Shown piece after piece: positions 1 to 8,780 of a DNA stretch of 64,000 bases (positions are counted from its first letter, which is position 1; each line of letters starts with the position of its first letter). The notes beneath the pieces were generated by a model. It was not told the DNA's origin and ran no database searches. It saw nothing but the letters and a program-made list of their open reading frames with translations. The stretch covers positions 62,001-126,000 of the forward strand of contig NZ_RKKE01000004.1 in the NCBI RefSeq assembly GCF_003797125.1, written 5' to 3'. The position numbers and the translations under genes were made by a program. Source of the stretch: Shewanella frigidimarina. GTDB lineage: Bacteria > Pseudomonadota > Gammaproteobacteria > Enterobacterales > Shewanellaceae.

Positions 1-1445
1 GCCCCAAAGAGTTGCGCGACCAATATTTATTGGTTATCGACAAATGGCAAGTGATGAGAGTGTATATTGGAGAAGGGAATACGCGACTGTACTCAGCCTC
101 GTTAACTGATTTTGTCGACACCATTGATACCTTGGTATTAAAGATGGAATTGTTCGCGGCCTTTAAACTAAAACTATTGGTTATTGGACAGATTATCGGT
201 TTATCAATTTTACTTGTTATCGCCTTCTTTGCCGTAGTATTCACACGTAAACGAGTTGTTAAACCATTACAATTATTGATGGATAGTGCAGCAACAATCT
301 CCAAAGGTAACTTCAAAGTTGAAATGCCTAAAACGGGTTATATTGAACTGACCGCTCTGGGTAATGCATTGCAAAAAACGGCAGCAGAATTAGCCAATTT
401 ATATGAAGATTTAGAAAACCAAGTAAACGAAAAAACCTTGGCATTAACACGAGCAAACAACGAGCTAAAATTTTTATACGACAACCTAGTTATGTTACAT
501 GCTGATAAACTCGACTATAAAGCACTGCAATCTGCAATCAATCAGCTGAAATATTATGAAGACTTAACCTTTCTTCGATTAGTTGTTGAGCATGAGGATG
601 GATCTAAAGACGTCATTAAAGCTGAAGGCGGTTGGCCTGACGATTTATCCACTGAATCGGTACAGTTTCCGTTATTGATAGAAATGACGCAAATGGGCTA
701 TTTAGAAGTAATATCTAATAAGCCATTGAATAATCAATTGTTTGAAAACTTTGCCATGATGTTAACCCGTTCTATTACCATCCATAATGCCTCGGAACAA
801 CGTCAACAGCTGGCGTTACTGGAAGAGCGTGCCGTCATCGCTAGAGAATTACATGATTCAATTGGGCAGTTATTATCCTTTCTAAAAATTCAAGTCAGTT
901 TATTACGTAAAAGCCTTGATCACAGTTGCCGTAGTCCTGAAGTGGAAGGTCAATTGACCGAGATCAATGAAGGTGTGAGTACTGCTTATGTACAATTACG
1001 TGAACTGTTATCTACATTTAGATTAACCATAAAAGAACCTAATTTAAGTCAAGCTATCGAAGTCATGTTGGATCAATTACGTCATCAAAGCAATATCGAT
1101 ATCCAATTAAACTACAAACTTTCAGCACATTTACTGGAAGCTAAACAGCACATTCATATTTTACAATTAATTCGTGAAGCGACAATAAATGCAATTAAAC
1201 ACGCTAACCCTGCCCATATAGTGGTAAATTGTCAGTTAACTGGCAATGGCATGATTACTATTTCAATTTGTGATGATGGCATTGGTGTGACACATATAGC
1301 TGAACGAGACCAACATTTCGGCATTGGCATCATGCATGAGCGTGCCAACAAACTTAATGGTACCGTCTCGTTCAATAGTAATCACCTCGGCGGCACGACA
1401 GTAACGCTGAGTTTTCCACCTCAACAGGAGCCTTTAAATGGGTAA
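1..1445 (+). CDS. narQ: Nitrate/nitrite sensor histidine kinase NarQ, 5' end outside the window
   Basis: The frame is open from the first bases, so the N-terminus, first membrane helix and most of the periplasmic ligand domain are missing. Visible in order: the end of the periplasmic helix, a second membrane helix (about residues 53-78 counted from base 12), a HAMP segment, a cysteine-poor linker, the H-box ARELHDSIGQ with the phospho-acceptor His codon at 852-854, and an HATPase domain ending in GGTTVTLSF. This is the HisKA_3 kinase layout of NarX/NarQ. Its stop overlaps the start of the response regulator by 8 bases, so the two are translationally coupled. Expected role: inner-membrane nitrate/nitrite sensing and phosphorylation of NarP. 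Confidence 0.9.
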   Translation, partial: PKELRDQYLLVIDKWQVMRVYIGEGNTRLYSASLTDFVDTIDTLVLKMELFAAFKLKLLVIGQIIGLSILLVIAFFAVVFTRKRVVKPLQLLMDSAATISKGNFKVEMPKTGYIELTALGNALQKTAAELANLYEDLENQVNEKTLALTRANNELKFLYDNLVMLHADKLDYKALQSAINQLKYYEDLTFLRLVVEHEDGSKDVIKAEGGWPDDLSTESVQFPLLIEMTQMGYLEVISNKPLNNQLFENFAMMLTRSITIHNASEQRQQLALLEERAVIARELHDSIGQLLSFLKIQVSLLRKSLDHSCRSPEVEGQLTEINEGVSTAYVQLRELLSTFRLTIKEPNLSQAIEVMLDQLRHQSNIDIQLNYKLSAHLLEAKQHIHILQLIREATINAIKHANPAHIVVNCQLTGNGMITISICDDGIGVTHIAERDQHFGIGIMHERANKLNGTVSFNSNHLGGTTVTLSFPPQQEPLNG

Positions 1446-2067
1446 GCCGTATTCCGTACTTGTTGTCGATGATCATCCATTATTACGTCGTGGTATTTGC
1501 CAATTAATCACCTCCGACGGTGACTTTTCACTTTTTGGTGAAACGGGCACGGGACTAGAAGCTCTTACCGCGGTAGCCGAAGATGAACCCGATATTATTC
1601 TGCTCGATTTGAATATGAAAGGCATGTCTGGGCTTGATACTCTTAACGCTATGCGTCAAGAGGGAGTAACAGCAAGAATTGTGATTTTAACCGTTTCAGA
1701 CGCTAAACAAGATGTCGTTAGACTACTGCGGGCTGGTGCTGACGGCTATTTACTCAAAGACACTGAGCCTGATTTATTGTTAGAGCAACTCAAAAAAGCC
1801 ATGCTGGGTCACAGAGTGATTAGTGATGAAGTAGAAGCTTATCTTTATGAGTTGAAAAACACGATTGACGACAACAGCTGGATAGAGAATTTAACCCCGC
1901 GTGAATTGCAAATATTGCAAGAGCTAGCTGAAGGCAAAAGTAACCGAATGATCGCCGAAGATTTACACATCAGCGAAGGTACTGTTAAAGTTCATGTGAA
2001 GAATTTACTGCGTAAAGCAAATGCTAAATCTCGCACTGAAATGGCGGTACGCTACCTTAACAATTAG
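1438..2067 (+). CDS. narP: Response regulator NarP (NarL/FixJ family)
   Basis: A 209-residue protein with a receiver domain (acidic pocket VVDDH near residue 10, phospho-acceptor Asp in LLDLNMKG near residue 57, switch Thr in ILTVSD, Lys in LLKDTE) and a C-terminal LuxR-type helix-turn-helix (LTPRELQILQELAEGKSN, then GTVKVHVKNLLRKA). The start overlaps the end of narQ. NarP-type regulators control nap, nrf and related anaerobic respiration genes, and nrfBCD-like genes lie 4.5 kb downstream. Assignment to NarP rather than NarL rests on the single NarQ partner and is an inference. Confidence 0.9.
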   Translation: MGKPYSVLVVDDHPLLRRGICQLITSDGDFSLFGETGTGLEALTAVAEDEPDIILLDLNMKGMSGLDTLNAMRQEGVTARIVILTVSDAKQDVVRLLRAGADGYLLKDTEPDLLLEQLKKAMLGHRVISDEVEAYLYELKNTIDDNSWIENLTPRELQILQELAEGKSNRMIAEDLHISEGTVKVHVKNLLRKANAKSRTEMAVRYLNN

Positions 2068-2093
2068 CCCGCGCCAAAGTTCAAACCACACTT

Positions 2094-2131
2094 AACAACA
2101 AGGCCACATAAACGTGGTTTTGTTGTTATTT
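2094..2131 (+). terminator. Rho-independent terminator after narQP
   Basis: AACAACAAGGCCAC and GTGGTTTTGTTGTT pair around a 6-base loop (GG opposite TT as wobble pairs), followed by ATTT. It closes the narQP transcript and faces the oppositely oriented yacL. Confidence 0.75.
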
Positions 2132-2156
2132 AACTCCCGCTAGAAATAAGAAATGG

Positions 2157-2528
2157 CTATTTATCGTTAATAAATGCTAACCAGCTTTGCAGCACCGACT
2201 CAAAGTCTTCTAGTCCACAATAAGACTCAGATTCCGCATCATAGAGGCTCATAGAGTCTTCTAATAAATGTTCTTCCTCTGAGTCAATCACGCTGGCAAA
2301 CACTCTCACTTGCTCAGAGTCGATATCGATGGTTAAATCTCCACCAACATCACGCAAATGGTTAAGCGCCCCAGATTTGATTAACACTATCTGGGTGAGA
2401 ATATGATTCGCTTTGCTCTTGTCGTCACCAAGCTCTTCAGCAAACCATCTGCCTAATACTTCATGACCCATGCTAAATTCAGCAAAGACTGAGCCTTCGA
2501 GGCGGTTTCGACGAAATTGATATTCCAT
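2157..2528 (-). CDS. yacL: UPF0231 family protein YacL
   Basis: A 123-residue acidic cytoplasmic protein. It matches the YacL/UPF0231 pattern: an MEYQF start, SMGHEVLGRWFAEEL near residues 19-34, and the C-terminal YDAESESYCGLEDF segment (E. coli has the corresponding YDEESLSLCGVEDF). Length agrees with the family (about 120 residues). Biochemical function is unknown. It stands alone between two convergent or divergent neighbours and has no visible operon partner. Confidence 0.88.
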   Translation of the reverse strand: MEYQFRRNRLEGSVFAEFSMGHEVLGRWFAEELGDDKSKANHILTQIVLIKSGALNHLRDVGGDLTIDIDSEQVRVFASVIDSEEEHLLEDSMSLYDAESESYCGLEDFESVLQSWLAFINDK

Positions 2529-2728
2529 ACTAGTACTCTTTTTTTAGCATTTTTTCTATTTTAACCGATGAATGGCCACTCTGCAGTTGGTTAGTTCATC
2601 AAATTTTGCGCTTGATGGTTAAATGCTCGATAAATAAAGAATTTCATTTTATAAGGTCGTTTTAAACTTGGGCAAGATTAAAAAGTAGCGTAAATTATTG
2701 CAATAGTGATCACATGGAATTTCTGATA

Positions 2729-3694
2729 ATGAATAATGGTTTTATATACAGCTTGTTGCTTACTGGACCAAATGCAGGCCAGTCACTTTCCGCTGAACAA
2801 ATAGCACTATGGCAGCCTACTGATGGGCTTTTATGGCTACATCTTCGCTATCGTGAACCTAAAGCACGTAAATGGATCCTCAACTCTGGTTTACAAAGGG
2901 TTGAGATGGATACACTGTTGGCCACCGATACTCGCCCACGAGTATTAAGTTCCGACAAAGGAATTTTACTGGCGTTACGAGGGGTTAATTTAAACCCCAA
3001 TTCAGATCCAGAAGACATGGTAGCAGTGCGGATCTACGCTGAAGAGCACAAAATCATTTCAACTTGCGAGCGCCAACTACAATCGGTGATCGATGTTGCT
3101 GATGCGATAAAGCAAGGCAAAGGCCCAGTTGATAGTGCAGCCTTTATCATGGCCATTTGTGAGCGTCTTACACAACGTAAAGTGGAGTTTATTGGCAAGC
3201 TTGAAGAGCAGCTCGATGAGTTAGAAGAACGCGTAGTCACTCAAGTAAACAAAACCTTGCGTACCGACATTGCCGAACTGCGCAGACAAACCGTGGTATT
3301 ACGCCGTTATCTCGCGCCACAACGAGAAGCATTTTCTCGTATGTTACAAGAAGCCAGCGAACTGTTTGACGATAACGATAAAGTCCGCTTACGTGAAATA
3401 CATGAAACCCTTATTCGAGTGATAGAAGATCTTGATGCGATACGCGATCGTGCCAGCGTCACACAAGAAGAACTCCAATCACAACAGTCAGAACAAGTGA
3501 ATCAACGATTGTATTTCTTATCGCTAATTTCAGCGGTATTTTTACCATTAGGTTTTTTAACAGGCTTATTGGGCGTCAATATTGGCGGGATACCGGGTGC
3601 TGAATCCAACTGGGCTTTTGCCGCATTCTGTGGCGGATTGTTTGCACTGATTGGCTTGCAGATGTACTTATTCTACCGTTTGAAATGGCTATAA
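2729..3694 (+). CDS. zntB: Zinc transporter ZntB (CorA family)
   Basis: About 321 residues: a long charged cytoplasmic N-terminal domain and two C-terminal membrane helices (roughly the last 60 residues). The loop signature is GVNIGGIPGAE, the ZntB variant of the CorA GMN loop, so zinc is more likely than magnesium. The ATG at 2729 is preferred because GGAAT lies 7 bases upstream; an in-frame ATG at 2714 would add five residues. The protein should form a pentameric inner-membrane channel. Single-gene unit, followed by a long non-coding stretch. Confidence 0.88.
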   Translation: MNNGFIYSLLLTGPNAGQSLSAEQIALWQPTDGLLWLHLRYREPKARKWILNSGLQRVEMDTLLATDTRPRVLSSDKGILLALRGVNLNPNSDPEDMVAVRIYAEEHKIISTCERQLQSVIDVADAIKQGKGPVDSAAFIMAICERLTQRKVEFIGKLEEQLDELEERVVTQVNKTLRTDIAELRRQTVVLRRYLAPQREAFSRMLQEASELFDDNDKVRLREIHETLIRVIEDLDAIRDRASVTQEELQSQQSEQVNQRLYFLSLISAVFLPLGFLTGLLGVNIGGIPGAESNWAFAAFCGGLFALIGLQMYLFYRLKWL

Positions 3695-4505
3695 TCCGCC
3701 ACTAGAATTAATACTATGCATGATGGTCATTGCTAGGCTATATAATACTTGTAGTCTAGAACTAGGCGATTATCTAAATGAATAAGGCTGTGAGTGACAA
3801 TGACCTTTTCGCACGATCAACCAAGTGCAGAAATAACCTAGCATTAGGAAGGACAAAAGGACACTGAAGCATAATGCCGATAAGTTAGCCGTTAAAATTA
3901 AGAAACTCAACCGTTAACTTGACCGTTCTTTTTAACCTACAACAATCCGATAATCTTAGTTATCGGATTTTTATGCAGCCTTTAGAAGACCTTTATTGTA
4001 CATACATCAATTGCGGCGCTGAGTTTTGTGTATCTGTAATGTTCTAATGAAACTGTAACTCTCTTAAGAGCCGATAATATACAATGATATCTTGAGCCTA
4101 ACGATATCACTACACTAAGTTGATAAACTAAGGTGATAAAAAAATGCATCTTATAAATATCGAGTAGGTAAGTATTCCTGTAATTCGCATTGAACGTGTT
4201 TGCCAGCAAACCTATCAGTGAAATATATCAAATTCGATTGTAACATTGACTTAATATTAATAAATTACAGGCACAGATAATGATAAAGTTAACCTTGTAA
4301 ATTACATCATCAGCATTGTAATTTAACAATACTGATATCAACATCCTTGCCTCAAGATGCAAAAATTACCTTTTACATTTCTAAGAATAAGCAATAACTA
4401 AATATCAAAAAACTAAATATCCTCTGTTATATTGAAAATACAAAAATCAGTATAACTTTTTATCATTAGGCAATTATGCAAATCTTCATATTAGCTAGTT
4501 TTATA
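3695..4505. other. Long intergenic region, mostly without genes
   Basis: No convincing full gene. From 3778 an ATG opens 30 codons (start MNKAVSDND) and stops at TGA. A second short frame then runs to the TAA at 3915-3917, ending NADKLAVKIKKLNR. Together they look like a small frameshifted ORF or chance coding. A strong hairpin follows at 3944-3972. From 4000 to 4505 the DNA is very AT-rich and no motif is recognised. Confidence 0.4.
3944..3972 (+). terminator. Intrinsic terminator
   Basis: A perfect 10-bp stem (AATCCGATAA / TTATCGGATT) with a 6-base loop, followed by TTT. It lies 250 bases after zntB, so it ends either a long zntB transcript or a short RNA starting in 3700-3900. Confidence 0.65.
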
Positions 4506-5465
4506 TTAAATAAGCTCATGGGTTAACTCACGAATTTGTTGTTTTAACCATGCAGTATCTCCATTATCAGCACTAGGATGAGTGACTAAGACCAACTTTA
4601 ATGGCTCTACCACCTCAAAAAGACGATTACATTCGTATTCAGATAACTGGCAAGCATGTAAACCTGAGTCTTCATCTAACATGTCATACACCGCCTTGTA
4701 GGGCGTTATAGCTAGTGATTGACAGTCTGAAAGGTAATCAAATAAAGAAGACACGCTGGTAATGGTCATCTCAGTATTAAGAGTCAAATCCTTAGATTGG
4801 CAATACTCCTGAAATGGATTAAGTATCGGTGCTTGAATGCCAATAAGTGTATTGATATATGGGTATGTCGAAATGGTTTCTAAAGAGATGTCCTGCTTTA
4901 ATATGGGATGTTTTCTGCAACTGAGTAAGTATTGTCGATTCATTGTCGCAAGCACTTCAACCTGTAGTTTTTGGTCAAAACAAAGAATTTCTTCAGGACC
5001 TTTACAACAACACATCACAATGCAGTGTGGATCGCTAGTGACACTCTCCAAAGAATGGCTACTCCAACTGCTCACATTAATATGAATATTTTTATTGTGC
5101 TCTTTAATCGCTTTCATCAATGCTCGCGGATAAGCATAAGCAATCATGCCAGGGATAACCAATTCAAAGTACCGATTATGCGACTGCTCAGCACTATTAA
5201 GTCGATTGAAATGCTTAGCGCACTCCACTATCTCCTTAGCAATGGGATAAATTTTCCCTGCATAATCATTTGGTACTAATCCGTATTTCCGTCTAATAAA
5301 CAACTCATCGCCGAATATTAGTCTTGCAGTGTGCAAACAACGGCTAATCTTTGAAGCTGGCACGTCTAATATTCTAGAAACATGTGTCGCTGATTTATTT
5401 TCATAAAGACTCACTAATATAGATAATGTTAATAAATCTAATTTATCTAAGTCAATTGGCTTCAT
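4506..5465 (-). CDS. LysR-type transcriptional regulator, divergent
   Basis: A 319-residue protein with an N-terminal winged helix-turn-helix (LLTLSILVSLYENKSATHVSRILDVPASKISRCLH) and a substrate-binding-like C-terminal domain. The DNA-binding part follows LysR but lacks several usual consensus residues, and the effector domain is divergent (CCCKGPEE, LSCRKHPIL). Start chosen because GGGAG lies 9 bases upstream of the ATG. It is transcribed away from the DUF2726-like/nrfBCD genes across a 519-bp gap, a typical place for a LysR regulator of the neighbouring operon. The ligand is unknown. Confidence 0.75.
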   Translation of the reverse strand: MKPIDLDKLDLLTLSILVSLYENKSATHVSRILDVPASKISRCLHTARLIFGDELFIRRKYGLVPNDYAGKIYPIAKEIVECAKHFNRLNSAEQSHNRYFELVIPGMIAYAYPRALMKAIKEHNKNIHINVSSWSSHSLESVTSDPHCIVMCCCKGPEEILCFDQKLQVEVLATMNRQYLLSCRKHPILKQDISLETISTYPYINTLIGIQAPILNPFQEYCQSKDLTLNTEMTITSVSSLFDYLSDCQSLAITPYKAVYDMLDEDSGLHACQLSEYECNRLFEVVEPLKLVLVTHPSADNGDTAWLKQQIRELTHELI

Positions 5466-5873
5466 CTTAGATACTCCCTTTTAGGTATGCAGCCTAGTAT
5501 TCTAACGCTTTTAAAACGAGTTCATAACGTTATTTTAAGTATTCAATGATTACTTATTCCAGATCATAAAAATGAATTTTTTAACACTGCATATTTCGCA
5601 TAGAATGCTTGAAGCGATTGATGCTCAGCTTGGTAAAAGCTAATTTCATATATTGTAATATCAAATTAAACAACTAGAATTTTGATAAAGTAGATATTCA
5701 CATATTGATTTATTAACTTTTAATAAATCAATATTAAAAATAACCAAATTACAACTTTACAATTGTCACTCTCACTTTATTCACTCTATATATACACCAA
5801 TTAAAAATGCAAAAAAAAGCAATCAGACCTGAATCATAACTACGATCAAATAAATTAAAACCACCTCAACTAA

Positions 5874-5887
5874 TTGATTACGATCAA
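5874..5887. promoter_or_regulatory. FNR/EtrA (CRP-family) binding site
   Basis: TTGATTACGATCAA is a perfect match to the FNR consensus TTGAT-N4-ATCAA. Its centre lies about 104 bases upstream of the ATG at 5985, which fits a class II position if transcription starts near 5922. It predicts anaerobic activation of the downstream genes by EtrA/FNR. Confidence 0.8.
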
Positions 5888-5920
5888 TTTAAAACCAAAA
5901 TATAAGGATAATATTAATCG

Positions 5921-5935
5921 TACGTCAACGACGTA
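5921..5935. promoter_or_regulatory. Small perfect palindrome near the predicted transcription start
   Basis: TACGTC-AAC-GACGTA, 6-bp arms. It falls 34 bases after the FNR box and 50 bases before the first start codon. It could be an operator, possibly for the divergent LysR-type protein; nothing in the sequence proves this. Confidence 0.3.
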
Positions 5936-5984
5936 TTTTTAATTCATAAAACAATAAATTAAAAATGATTCTTTGGAGGATAAT

Positions 5985-6449
5985 ATGATTACTTCAGTCT
6001 TTTTAAGTTATGCGTTTGTGTACTCTGTGTTGTTTATTGTTGTTCCTTTTATATTAGTTATTTTCATTATGACTTGTATAAAGTTCTTCAAAACCGATAC
6101 TGAAGAGCACGCAATTAAGTTCAAAAAAATGCTTTTTGATACTCAGAGCTTTAACTTTTTAAAATCACTAAAAGCGATGGTGGGCGTCAAATATGACGTT
6201 TGTTGCAACGTTCCAATCGACACAGTGTTTGAAATGGATGCCCAAACTGCAGCAGAAAATCATACACGACTCGATTATGTTGTAATTGATCATGACTCGT
6301 CGGAAGTGAAATTGGTTATCTCTGATTTCAGTCAACAAGATGATGCTAACGCAAAAAGTTTGTTTGAAGAATTCAACATTAAATTAGTTGAAATTGTTCG
6401 AGGCAAACCTTACGACATGCAAATGTTAAAGCTATCCCTACCGGTATGA
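5985..6449 (+). CDS. Membrane-anchored DUF2726-like protein
   Basis: 154 residues. One N-terminal membrane helix (about residues 8-34) is followed by a soluble domain. The domain order resembles DUF2726: a helix (FDTQSFNFLKSLKAMVG), KYDVCCNVPIDTVF, HTRLDYVVIDHDSSEVKLVISDF, and a final NIKLVEIVRG strand. DUF2726 is a restriction-endonuclease-like fold, but the usual ELDD core here reads VISDF, so nuclease activity is doubtful. The start is fixed by GGAGG 6 bases upstream of ATG 5985; a TTG at 5973 lies before that site. First gene after the FNR box, separated from nrfB by a hairpin. Confidence 0.6.
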   Translation: MITSVFLSYAFVYSVLFIVVPFILVIFIMTCIKFFKTDTEEHAIKFKKMLFDTQSFNFLKSLKAMVGVKYDVCCNVPIDTVFEMDAQTAAENHTRLDYVVIDHDSSEVKLVISDFSQQDDANAKSLFEEFNIKLVEIVRGKPYDMQMLKLSLPV

Positions 6450-6458
6450 AGACCCTGT

Positions 6459-6494
6459 CGGGTGAAGGCAATCTGTTTTCACCCGCTATTTTTT
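6459..6494 (+). terminator. Terminator or attenuator between the DUF2726-like gene and nrfB
   Basis: CGGGTGAA (6459-6466) pairs with TTCACCCG (6478-6485) and is followed by CTATTTTTT. It could separate the first gene from nrfBCD or reduce read-through into it. No second obvious FNR site is seen before nrfB, so partial read-through is likely. Confidence 0.65.
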
Positions 6495-6524
6495 GATAAT
6501 CCATTATTGTAGAGAGGACTGATT

Positions 6525-6989
6525 ATGTCCCGGAATAACTGGCTACTGATGTTAAGTGTAGGCGTATTGTCGTTTGCCCTTATGAGTCAGGGAGCAAATA
6601 GCGCTGACTCTACTGAGCAAATTAACAATGACTCATGTATGAAATGCCATAAACGCAATGGGGCAATGCAAGGTCACCATGCTCAAGAACAGTTAAAAAT
6701 GAGTTGTAGTTCATGCCATGGTGAACAAGGCAATCACCCTAAGAAACCCAATGACCTGATGGTATTCTCTGTGGAAAACGACATGACAATCGATACTAAA
6801 AATGGCGTGTGTTTGAAATGCCATTCACCTAAAAAGATAGCTCAAGCGGAGTGGACTCACAACGTACACGCACAAAAAGTGAGTTGTACATCTTGCCATA
6901 AACTGCATCCTGAATCAGACCCAATAATGGGCTTAGGAGCAAAAGATAGCAGTAATGTGTGCCGAAATTGCCACACAGTGCAGAGGTAA
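6525..6989 (+). CDS. nrfB: Pentaheme c-type cytochrome, NrfB-like
   Basis: 154 residues with a Sec signal peptide (about residues 1-26, cleaved after GANSA) and five CxxCH heme motifs: CMKCH, CSSCH, CLKCH, CTSCH, CRNCH. Five hemes in a short periplasmic protein is the NrfB pattern, the electron donor between NrfCD and the nitrite reductase NrfA. It is 30 residues shorter than E. coli NrfB. SirB-like donors of sulfite reductase systems have similar architecture, so the terminal acceptor is not settled from this gene alone. nrfC starts 6 bases downstream. Confidence 0.8.
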   Translation: MSRNNWLLMLSVGVLSFALMSQGANSADSTEQINNDSCMKCHKRNGAMQGHHAQEQLKMSCSSCHGEQGNHPKKPNDLMVFSVENDMTIDTKNGVCLKCHSPKKIAQAEWTHNVHAQKVSCTSCHKLHPESDPIMGLGAKDSSNVCRNCHTVQR

Positions 6990-6995
6990 CTAATC

Positions 6996-7682
6996 ATGGA
7001 AAACTCAAGAAGACATTTCCTTAAAAGCACCTGTGCATTGGTTGCCGGCGTGTCGGTATATCCACTCAGTCGCGATCAAGCCAATGCCGATACGGGCATA
7101 AGAATAAACAATTTAAAATACGCCATGCTACATGACGAAACCAAATGTATTGGTTGTAACGCTTGTGTTGAAGCGTGTCGAGAAGTGAATCATGTTCCCG
7201 AAGGTGTCACCAGGCTGAGCATTGAACAGTCGGGCCCTTATGGCAAGTATCCAAATCAGTATTACCACTTTAGCCGCCACTCCTGCCAACATTGTGAAGA
7301 TGCGCCTTGCGTTAATGTATGCCCGACTGGAGCCGCCTTTATCGATAAAGAAAACGGCATTGTCTCGGTTAATGCAGATAAATGTGTTGGTTGCCAATAC
7401 TGTATTTTAGCCTGCCCTTACGATGTACGTTTTATTAATCCTGTGACTAAGGCAGCCGACAAATGTGACTTTTGCAGGGAAACTAATCTCAAACAAGATA
7501 AACAACCTGCCTGTGTAGAAGCTTGTCCAACCAAAGCATTGGTGTTTGGTAATCTTAAAGATCCTGAGTCTGAACTGGTTATGCTGTTAAAAGCTAATCC
7601 AACACAACGGACCAAGTTAGATTTAGGTACCCGGCCCAAACTGTTTCGTATTACAGCCAAACAAGGGGAGATTATATTATGA
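6996..7682 (+). CDS. nrfC: 4Fe-4S ferredoxin-type subunit NrfC
   Basis: 228 residues. Twin-arginine-like leader (NSRRHFLKS) for folded export to the periplasmic side, then four cysteine clusters: CIGCNACVEAC, CQHCEDAPCVNVC, CVGCQYCILAC and CDFC...CVEAC. These ligate four [4Fe-4S] clusters, as in NrfC, DmsB and PsrB. It passes electrons from the quinol-oxidising membrane subunit to the pentaheme cytochrome. GAGG precedes the start; its stop overlaps the nrfD start as ATGA. Confidence 0.85.
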   Translation: MENSRRHFLKSTCALVAGVSVYPLSRDQANADTGIRINNLKYAMLHDETKCIGCNACVEACREVNHVPEGVTRLSIEQSGPYGKYPNQYYHFSRHSCQHCEDAPCVNVCPTGAAFIDKENGIVSVNADKCVGCQYCILACPYDVRFINPVTKAADKCDFCRETNLKQDKQPACVEACPTKALVFGNLKDPESELVMLLKANPTQRTKLDLGTRPKLFRITAKQGEIIL

Positions 7683-8620
7683 ACGCTTTGCATTTTGACT
7701 CTTTGGTCTGGCATTGGCCCATTGCCATATATCTATTCCTAGCAGGGGTTTCTGCCGGTGCGATGTTCTTTGCCGTATTGCTGAAACATGTATGCCTTAA
7801 AGAACAAGCATACCGTTCAGGCTTTGTTCAAGCAGCGTGTATTGTTGCAGCAGTTTCCGTTTTAGCAGGTTTGGGGATTTTGGTATTAGATTTAACCAAA
7901 CCATGGGATTTTTGGAAAATACTTGTGTTCTACAATCCCACCTCAGTGATGTCGATGGGTGTATTGATCTTGTTGATTTATCAAGTATTCATGTACGCTT
8001 GGATTGCTGTTGTATTCCGTAAACCTATTGAAGAATGGTGCCAACCTCGCTTCCCGATAGTGTGTAAAATAACCACAATGCTCGCGAAGTATGAAGCTGG
8101 AATAACGGGGTTGTTGATCATCTTTTCTGTGTCGCTAGGTGCCTATACCGGATTTTTATTATCGGCTCAGCCACGCTTCCCTATGCTAAATAACCCTGTG
8201 TTACCTTTGTTGTTTTTAGCATCGGGTTTATCTTCAGGTGCCGCGGCGTCGTTATTAGGCGGGGTGTTACTCAAAGGCAGCCCTAATGGTCAGGAAGTGC
8301 GTTTTATCCATAGAGTAGAAATCCCATTGATTTTAGGAGAAATTTTCCTTATTTTTACCTTCTTTATGGGTTTAGTTCTCAGTGGTGGTCAAAGTAAAGT
8401 CGCGGCATTAAACGCGATTGGAGAAGGATTTTGGGGTTTAATATTTTGGTTCGGGATTATGGGATTAGGATTGTCTGCCCCATTAGCGATGAATTTATTT
8501 ATGAACGCCACTTCAAAACGCAAGTTTTCCTATGTTGCCGGAACTGCGTGCCTGAGCTTATTGGGCGTTATCATGCTACGTAACTTTGTACTTTATACAG
8601 GCCAAATGGTGGTAAGTTAG
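7679..8620 (+). CDS. nrfD: Membrane quinol dehydrogenase subunit NrfD
   Basis: 313 residues, almost entirely hydrophobic with about eight membrane helices. It begins with WHWPIAIYLFLAGVSAGAMFF, as is typical of the NrfD/PsrC family. It anchors NrfC and oxidises menaquinol or ubiquinol. Translational coupling to nrfC by ATGA overlap supports a fixed NrfCD complex. No nrfA, nrfE-G or molybdoenzyme gene follows: the next genes are convergent iron-uptake genes. Confidence 0.85.
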   Translation: MNALHFDSLVWHWPIAIYLFLAGVSAGAMFFAVLLKHVCLKEQAYRSGFVQAACIVAAVSVLAGLGILVLDLTKPWDFWKILVFYNPTSVMSMGVLILLIYQVFMYAWIAVVFRKPIEEWCQPRFPIVCKITTMLAKYEAGITGLLIIFSVSLGAYTGFLLSAQPRFPMLNNPVLPLLFLASGLSSGAAASLLGGVLLKGSPNGQEVRFIHRVEIPLILGEIFLIFTFFMGLVLSGGQSKVAALNAIGEGFWGLIFWFGIMGLGLSAPLAMNLFMNATSKRKFSYVAGTACLSLLGVIMLRNFVLYTGQMVVS

Positions 8621-8628
8621 CGCGATAA

Positions 8629-8666
8629 ACGGTGATAGTATGTGTTAACAACCGCACTATCACCGT
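8629..8666 (+). terminator. Hairpin after nrfD
   Basis: A perfect 11-bp stem ACGGTGATAGT / ACTATCACCGT with a 16-base loop. There is no U-tract, so it may stabilise the 3' end rather than terminate alone. It lies between convergent nrfD and piuC. Confidence 0.55.
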
Positions 8667-8780
8667 ATATTCAACAGAGAATATTCCGTTTGCGTTCCCA
8701 CCTTATTTAATCACATCCTCGCCTGGCTAATTATGCTAAATGCTCCCAACATGCGAGCAATTAAAAGCCAGTGATTGCGT

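Noticed and set aside
3982..4209. 75-codon open frame on the minus strand in the gap after zntB
   Set aside because: AT-rich, no Shine-Dalgarno site and no recognisable domain.
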